From Mnemiopsis leidyi (lineage: Eukaryota > Ctenophora > Tentaculata > Lobata > Bolinopsidae): a DNA stretch of 40,306 nucleotides. The notes beneath the pieces are model-generated. The model was not told where the DNA came from, did not search any database, and saw only the letters and a program-made list of their open reading frames with translations. Below, in pieces: positions 27,301 through 36,300 of the stretch; within the stretch, counting starts at the first letter, position 1; each line of letters opens with the position of its first letter. The stretch is taken from NCBI GenBank assembly GCA_000226015.1, contig JH156181.1, positions 22,015 to 62,320 of the forward strand. The letters run 5' to 3'. Made by a program: the position numbers and the translations under genes.

Positions 27301-30300
27301 CGAGTTATAGACGTCGAAAAAGTTTACAAAACTGTGGGTGAACAGGAAGCATAAAGATGACGGTGCACCTCGAAACATTTGCACTGCTCTCTCTCTTGGA
27401 GAAACTCCAGGTTTTTGTATGCCTGCAACAGCTTTGTCTGGATCCAAAAAGTCGCTCAAAAATCCTCAAAGAAAGTATGAGAAGTGGTGTAAAGCTTCTT
27501 TAAGTAGTCTTCATTTCGGAATCAGTTTCATGAAAAATACTTTTTTTGACCGCGAAGCTATTGACAAGACTGGGAACAATACCTCAGGAGTCATCGCGCT
27601 TAATTTTGGTAAATGATGGCGTACAAATTCTTGCTTTGTGTCTATAAGGTGAACATCTATAAGGTGATAATGCCATCGTTTATGCATACAGAAGAACAGG
27701 GAGCTAGGTGGGAACATTCCATTGAAATTGGGAAGCGATAAAATCGTCTGATTTGAAGAACTTATGATTTTGGGAATTCAAAGAAAATAAAAATTGTTAG
27801 TCTTCCTTGGCAGACTTTTACAAAAAGGTCGTAAAATGAATCAAAAACTTACTTTTAAGACATTAGTACTCACATTTGTTGATAAGCTTCTACAAAATCT
27901 TAATAGTCTTTGTTTGAGCTGCATATCAACTATCCCTCCCCTTTCAAATGTGTTAATTTTAGGTAAAATCAGTATGAACAATTTTGCTTAGTTTTTTACT
28001 TTGATTTCGCTATCTTGACACAGTGCATATGATACTGAACAATGGGAAGAAATTGTTGTGTTGCTTTGTGTGCAGAATCCTACCATCTCATTTGGATAAT
28101 CATTCTTCACCATAGAACTATAAGTGAGGCTGTAAAAAAGCTGTAAAAAGGAATAAGAGACCAATATTCTAATTACTTTATATTTTTCTGGAAATTTATT
28201 TTGTTGTCCTTAACTGTAAAGATTCGTTTTACAGCCATAAGTAATTCAAAACTATGCCAATGATCAGAGGCCCATATGTTCTCACACTAATTTGGCCGAT
28301 CAACGCATTTTGATGGGTTGTAACCCAGCACATATCCATGTGATGACAAACCCTGGCCTTTTAAGGTGTCCGTCATTTGATTCCCATAATAAAACAATAA
28401 TCCAAATCTTGATCCCACAATGGATTATTGATATGGCTTCATATTGGAAAGCGTGCAATTCAATCATATTGATATTGAACTGTGAAGACTAGTTATTGGC
28501 GTTACAAATTATATCAAACAGTCATCCTTGTGCTTAGTCGAATCTAGACTGAATAAAAACAATGGCCGCTTTTCCCTTTTTCAAACAGCTTCTATTAAAT
28601 GAAAATTCCTTACTTTGGTTTAATAAATCTAACGATGGTTAATCAATAATGTTATCTATTTCAAATGCATGCTATGTAGTAAGATATTTATTAAGCAAAA
28701 TAAGAAATTAAACCCCTACGCTTTAGAGAAACTAAAAACGATGCAAAGCTAGCTTTAGTAGCTAAGCATGATGCATAGGCCGTTTTAAAATGAACTTGTA
28801 GGTTAAGGGCAGCACCAAGTATACAATTAGGTATGAAATGTACTGAGGTAGAGACAGAATGCTCGTCTCTCTAAGTCAGAAATTCCGAACTGCAGTTAAA
28901 ATTTTCAAATGCGCCTACAAGCAGAAATCTAGCACATTTTGCTCACAGCTTTACGGCACAAGTAGGTTGCTTTGCAAAAATAGCTTTAGATGGTCTTAGT
29001 TTTAAGTTCTACTGGAGTTAAAGCTCATACGAACAACAATAGAGTTGTGTTCTCTTAGGTTAAAATATCTAAGTCATAATTTGACTATATCAAACTACAA
29101 GGCGTATGGGACATGGGTGCTCATTGATATTTCGATGGGTCAGTTGAATGGTATATGCAAAAATGATCATCGGCGCAGATAGGCAATAATGAATAATTAA
29201 CAAAAACTTATCAAAATCCCTTAAAGTTTGTATCTATTGCTGCAATGCTGCCCTGTGCGAAAGAACAAAACGTGCAAAAGCTTCTAAAATTGATAATGAT
29301 AAAGCAAGCAATAAATATAAACATTCCATATCAGAACACCCAACTGGGTTTTTAAATTGCTTTATGGAACCCGGTACCTTTTACGGAATCCTCAAAGTCG
29401 GAAAAAACTCCAGTGTTTAAAATAAGAATCCCCATGTTTTTAATATCAATGATAGACCTATCTGAATACTCCCTATTTTTGGAAAATTATTCGAAGAAAC
29501 TGTCTAAAGCCAGCTTTACAGCTTCTTTGTATTCCAAATTGAATACATGATAAGCAGTTCGGCCTTCGGGTGTGGATAAAATCGTCCCACAGTGTCACAC
29601 CGCTTGGAATCCATTTACTTCTTCGTTCACTGGCCTTACAGATTAGGAAAATATTGCAGCAAAATCGTGTGAGAGGGAAGTTTATAGACCTTCCATATAC
29701 CTTATCACTATATCGTGCTTTGATGTTAAAGAAACCATATATTTTATAATTATCTCACATAACATATTGTTGAATCACGATATTCAGATTTTGTGAGGAA
29801 CTGTATTTTATCACTAATTGTTATAGTTCCATAAATCGTGGAAATTCTCAAAAATTCATGTAAAATTAAGGGCAGTTCTGATCAAACCAATACTAAAAAC
29901 AATATAAAAAACAATCGACAATGTAGGAAATTGGAAAATGTACAGCCCTATATTGCACTGAACCCCAATTCGGCTTTACAGCTAAGACCTTGAGCGCAGA
30001 AGAGTTGGTAAAATTTGATTGGTTTGAATATAATGTTTTATGGGCATGAGAATTAGAAAGCAATTGCAAATTGGTATTTGAATTAAATTGTTTAATGCGT
30101 GTGTCTGTGTGTCTGTGTGTGAATTTGTACATGTGTCTGTGTCTTAGTGTGTCTGTGTCTTATGCATGTGTGAATAAGTACGACTATTATAGGGAGATCT
30201 CAACGAAAAAATCAAGGTAATCCTGCCGACAATACTGTTGAGCGATATAAGGCTTGCTATATCCGCAATGTCAGTGCAGACAATAATTGCTGCTGATCAA

Positions 30301-33300
30301 GGTGCAGCAGAGCAGCAGTTGTGCTGTAACAATAACTCCTTCCCTCTGGTATAGAACGAGCCTTCCAACTCTAAGAATTCTGGTCAATTTTCTGGCTTAA
30401 CATCCTTGTTGCATCGCACAGCGTGTTTGCTGAATACGTACACACAAATCTATCTATCATGAGATCGTAGTTGAAATTAAGAGATAAGTTAATTTTTCGA
30501 GATTATTTTCAAACTTCTGTAAAATAACTTCGTAAAGTGTAAATGATGCCTCCAAATTTGTAGCTTTATATGGACGACACGTATTTCAGGTAAATTTGTA
30601 ACTTAAGAGAAAGAACTAAAGAAGAATAACACTTTACACTTATACTTATAGATTTCACAAATGTGTAAAGAAGAATACCACTTTACACTTATAGATTTCA
30701 CAAATGTGAACAAAAAATCGCTCACCGACTTCCAGACACTTTGTTTTCTGGCTGGAGATTCGTTATTTGCACCGATAGAGATCTTTTTCCTTTCTTGTGC
30801 CACACCTAAGTTTAAAGCAACTTTAGGAGTAAACTTATAGTGCTTTTTACAAAATTGCGACTGCTGCCGCATACCCTGACAAGCAAATAGACTTATATCA
30901 GATGGACATATTATAATAACATTCGACAAACCTGCTACTACACTAGCAAAAGAAACAGTAGCCTTCTTCTCCCCAATAGGCTGAAGACTCCTACTGAAGG
31001 AGGAGGCAGAAGAAGAGGGTCCTGTGGAACTTTGTCTGCCGTGTACTTGTACACCTACTCTCCTTCTAGTCCCTCCATCTCCATCTCTCTTTGATAGATC
31101 TCTGAAATGAGTTCAAGTGTAGTATCTATCTCTCTTTGATAGATCTCGTGAAATGAGTGCATGTTTAATCTCTATCTCTCTTTGATAGATCTCTGAAATA
31201 AGTGCAAGTGTAGTATCTATTTTTTTTGATAGATCTCTGAAATGAGTGCATGTTTAATCTCTATCTCTCTTTGATAGATCTCTGAAATAAGTGCAAGTGT
31301 ATTATCTATCTCTCTTTGATAGATTTCTGAGATGAGTGCAAGTGTAGTATCTATCTCTCTTTGATAGATCTCTGAAATGAGTGCAAGTGTAATCTCCATC
31401 TCTCTTTCATAGATCTCTGAAATGAGTGCAAGTGTAATCTCCATCTCTCTTTGATAGATCTCTGAAATGAGTGCAACTGTAATCTCCATCTCTCTTCGAT
31501 AGATCTCTGAAATGAGTACAAGTGTTATCCTTTGTGACATAGTAATTGCAGCATACTAGCATAGTAGGTAACTTTAAAGTAATCTGATATTTTTGGTTGC
31601 ATTAATTAATTAATTATAGAAATTAATTCATCGATGCACTCTGATATGTTACGTAAGACCCTTGCTTAAGTATCTGAAATTAATGAATTCTATTTCGGCA
31701 GTGAATCTATAATTTTGACGAATTGCAATCAAATATTAGGCATATGCATAAGCAATCTACAATCTAACTAATTGAACCAGTTAATTAAGTTGATTATATA
31801 AGTAAAAATTTGGAAACAACATACTAACAGCATCTTAGATCATTGCGTTAATACTGATAATTAGGAACCACAATCGACAGCGACACGGTTCATTTATAAC
31901 TTTAATTGTCAATTTGGTGGTTGGTGGTCCCACTCCATAGATCAAATTTACTTAACGCTCAACATACTATTCTAGCCGTACTATGCATATACGCTACAAT
32001 AAATTTTATTAGCGGGTTCGAATAACAACAATTTAGAGAGATGTCACGACGTAAACGTGAGATGGAACCGAAACAGAAAGACTGTTTACACTAAAAACGC
32101 TTACCGGAAAGAAACATTGGAGCCAGCAGAGCCCCTTCTGTTTCGATAATGTTTCATCCTCCTATGACGATGTTATACAACGACCGATCTATGATATGCA
32201 GCGGGAAAACAAGCGGGCTGTTCCAGCATTTTCGGGTTTTCCCATCATGCACAGTAATTCATTAGGCTACATTTACCATGTCAATCGAGCTTCAACACAT
32301 GAGGAGGCCGTGCCGTGTATAATTCGAGATATTACACGTGTAGAAACAAAATATTACACGTGTAGATACAAAATATTACACGTGTAGAAACAAAATATTA
32401 CACGTGTAGAAACAAAATATTACACGTGTAGAAACAAAATATTACACGTGTAGAAACAAAATATTACACGTGTAGAAACAAAATATTACTCGTGTAGAAA
32501 CAAGAGACTACGGATTAGCTTAAAGCAAACGTTACCACGTCTTTAAGATGGCCTATATCATCCTGGAATACATGAGGCTAGGTGGTAAGCAAGCTATGCG
32601 TAACACTAACACACAAAATTGGCGGACCCAAAAGTTATGATCTCATTAAAAGCGGGTTGGCTATGTTTTTGGTGGCTTTGACAAGAATGCAATGGACTAT
32701 AGACACAGTAGAGTAAGATTCACAGATTGACATGTGCACATGAAGGATGAAGACGTAGCAAGACAGCGAACTGTTCTTGTTCGCGACGCGAGCCCTCTAT
32801 CGACATTGTGAGTCCAGGGTGATCCATCCGGTGAACTACAATTATTGTCTCAGCCAAATAATTGCTGCTAATCGATTGACGCTGATTGGAGCCATGTTGC
32901 AACGTTTGATATTCAAAAATGCAGTGCTACCATAGCAATTCATCCGACAAATTTTTTTCGGATCTTTGTTGGCCTTATATTTGGGTTGTTTTAAGTTGGC
33001 TATATAAGGCTTAGATTCAACATAAATATCCTGGTTAAGGAGAGAGAGCCGCCCAAAGTCCATACCAGAAAGTTATTTTTCTCAATTAGTCACTTGAAAT
33101 GTTTTGTAAAATTAATCTTCGGAAACTCGCTGTACTCATAGATACGATCAAAACGTCGATAGGTGCAATTGCAGTAGAACTGAAACGAGTGCAAATAAGT
33201 ACGTCAAACTCGATAGGTGAAAAAATGTTAGCGGGAAGGCGAGAGTGACACGTCTTAAAGGAAACTTCAGATAACTTTAACACAAAGTAACAAAGTAACG

Positions 33301-36300
33301 TCACCCTGTATTCATGTCAGATCCAAGGTTATCTGGACACGTTGCTTAATTACCAGATATTGCTTTCTTAACGAGATATAATTCGAGTTAATCTGCCTTG
33401 ACAAAATGACAATTTTGTATCCAGCCAAATCACAAAAACTCGGAGGTCGGGCCTTGCGCTTCGATTTTTGACTTTTGGAATTCGTGTAGCTTTGTAAGAT
33501 CTATAAAGAGTTTCATACTAATTGTGGAAAGAACTTTTGGCAGATTCGAATGTCAGGGCACCAGGTTTATTCGTTATCCGCATTGAATTGACCACGTTGA
33601 TGGTAACATAGATTTACTTTTGAATTTATATTTGAACTTGAACTTTTCAATGCCATCGTTATTTATCAATCAATGATTGTGCAGTTGATTGTGGAAATCG
33701 ACTGGTTGATTTTAATTCGACCTTTTCAACTCGGGTTAGCATGTTATATTTATTGGGCATATGGTATTCTATCTATTTGTCGGGTAAGCTGAGCTGACTC
33801 TGCAGGAGACATTACAGTTCGATAAATTGGTGCATCACGTGACCCAGAACATTTACCGTCACTCCCAAACAATTTCAGTCACGACTACTCAACTATCATC
33901 AAGCATAGCACTGTGTAGTTGTGTAGTTCAGCGTTTAACCAACACCAGTAGTAGTACTAATCTCTCATGCTTAATTGTTGATGAAAAATACATGTAATTA
34001 ATTGGGGGTAGCCATGTGAAATTATAGGGTTCATGAACAGGATATAATGCTTTTAGAAAGTGTGATTGTCAAACAGTAAAACACTAGTAGACATTAATTA
34101 GGTTCACCAGTTCCATAGTGCCAGAACAACAGTATTTTCTATCGTGTAACATATAAGCGTCCAACAGCAAAATGAAGCGTCGTGCTCAAAAATTCGTGCA
34201 ATGCTGGGCCTTGCATCTGGTGACAGGGTGACCAACAGATTTGCAGGAAAATGAAGCATATGTTGGACTGTGGAATTATGGCGTTGTTACAAATTTGAAG
34301 ACTCACATCTTATTGCTTGATTGGTATTGGGAAGTCGTAACACACGTTGTGTAAATGTGTACATATAAAGTCAGAAACTTTGTTGTAGAAGAGCAACAAG
34401 CGATATAGATTTATATGTAAAGAAGGTATGGAGGATTGTTTATTGCTAATTGTTCAATTACAATAATCTTCATTTTTCTTTCCCTTCACGACTTCAAGTG
34501 TACATGAAAACATCATAGCTTGAACAATATGCCAACTAACTTCCATTCACGCGGGTATCTTGCATAGCAATATAAATGGATATTTGTTCAAGCAAAGTTC
34601 TGTGAAATTCATATTAGGATTCGCTTCAAACATATTAAGCTGATAGATTAACCTTATTTGTTTGATTGAGTAACTTATATAAGATGTAAATTAAGATTCA
34701 AATTATAGTATGGTAGTTATATGGTTAGAGTATACTTAAAACTTAGAACTCGTCACTCATTACTAAACATTCATCCATGAGTAATTACAACCATCAGTTT
34801 AGCAAATTGAACACCTTGTAATTGAATAAAGATAAAGAAAAGAATAATACATAATCGTACTTCGAAAAGAAAGAAAAGAAGCATACATTATCATTAAAAG
34901 AAAATAACAAGACATAATCGCTGTTAGAAATAAAGAACAATACATAATCGTACTTACAGCATATCTAGGGCGTACTCCTCAACATCAGCAGGTCCAGCTG
35001 CAACTGTGCTCGATTCTCCCTTCCCCGGTCCTCTGATCCTATTGATAATGTGGGGATGCATTCTCTCTCCTGCCGACTCTCTCTCTCTCTTTCTATCAAC
35101 TTCTATCTGCTATCTTATCTCGCCTCTCTTCTCTGCATACAGACTAGTTGTATTGAGTGGTGACAAAAGCTCGCGGATACAAGATTAGCTCTCAAATACC
35201 AAAAGCAAAACGGTTGCAAGCGAGATACAGATCGGAAGAAATGACCTGTGTTTGGAAAAATAGCAAATCGGTTGCGATATAGTGAAATGGGTAGGAAATG
35301 CAGTGTAATTTCAGTGGTTGGAAAGATCAGTTCTTCCGTTCACAAGATTAAACGTACGCTTGAAATATTGATGATCGAGCAGCGGAAATCGCGTACTAGA
35401 TCTAATTTAAAGCGTTTCATTGCAATTGGCGATGTTATTTGAGGCAGACAGTTTGATCGGCTCATCTTGAAGCGAGCTATGGATGCAGCACTACATTAAA
35501 GTAGAATAGAACTAGATATTTCTTACCTTGCCACCCATGCAATTAATAATTAACATCAATTACCAATGCCAAATCAACTCTCTATTTACCCATGAAATTC
35601 TCACGAAGCTTTTCGAAGCGACCGGCTAACTATAGAACTGTGAACTGAACTGTCCAACATGCGAACCAAACTATGAGGTCAAGTGATACTCGACCAAGAC
35701 CAAGCACACACACACAAGTATCTGTTAAACAGTTCTACTATTTACAGTGCCAATGACCCAGCTTGTTTTTGCATCATTGGAAAAACGGGCGTTAGTGTAT
35801 ATCCGAACGTTTAATGTATAATCGCTGGCGTATTTTCAACGTTAGATTGGAAAATTGCAGACCTTTTTTCAAGTCTAGAAAACATAGCATGATTGCACAA
35901 TTACTCGCAAGTTAATAATATTGGCAGCAAGGCCGAAGGCTGAAAGCGGTTGAGTAAACCTAATCATTACCAAAAGTTACGTCAATACCTGTATATTTCC
36001 AAAGGGAAAGACTATAAAGCCCAGCAATCCAACCGGGTGTAATTAATTAAAGAATTAAGTTTAACAACGTTCATACTGATGGTTGTTAGCATACATCAAG
36101 AGAATCTGATATATTATCATGGTGTATATTTGCAACGTGCTGAGATATAAGCATCATATATTTCAAAATATTAGCACATCCATTTGGTAAGATGGGCCGG
36201 TAGTACTAGTACCTGCAATTAACGAGATATAATGGAGGACATTGCGAAGTTGTATCTTAGCATTACGGGAATACGATTTTGTCGCTTGTGAAGAGTTGTG

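Noticed and set aside
31217..31540. 107-codon minus-strand frame with 15-residue repeats
   Set aside because: Explained by a 45-bp tandem repeat without stops; it ends inside the array and a different frame joins the adjacent exon.
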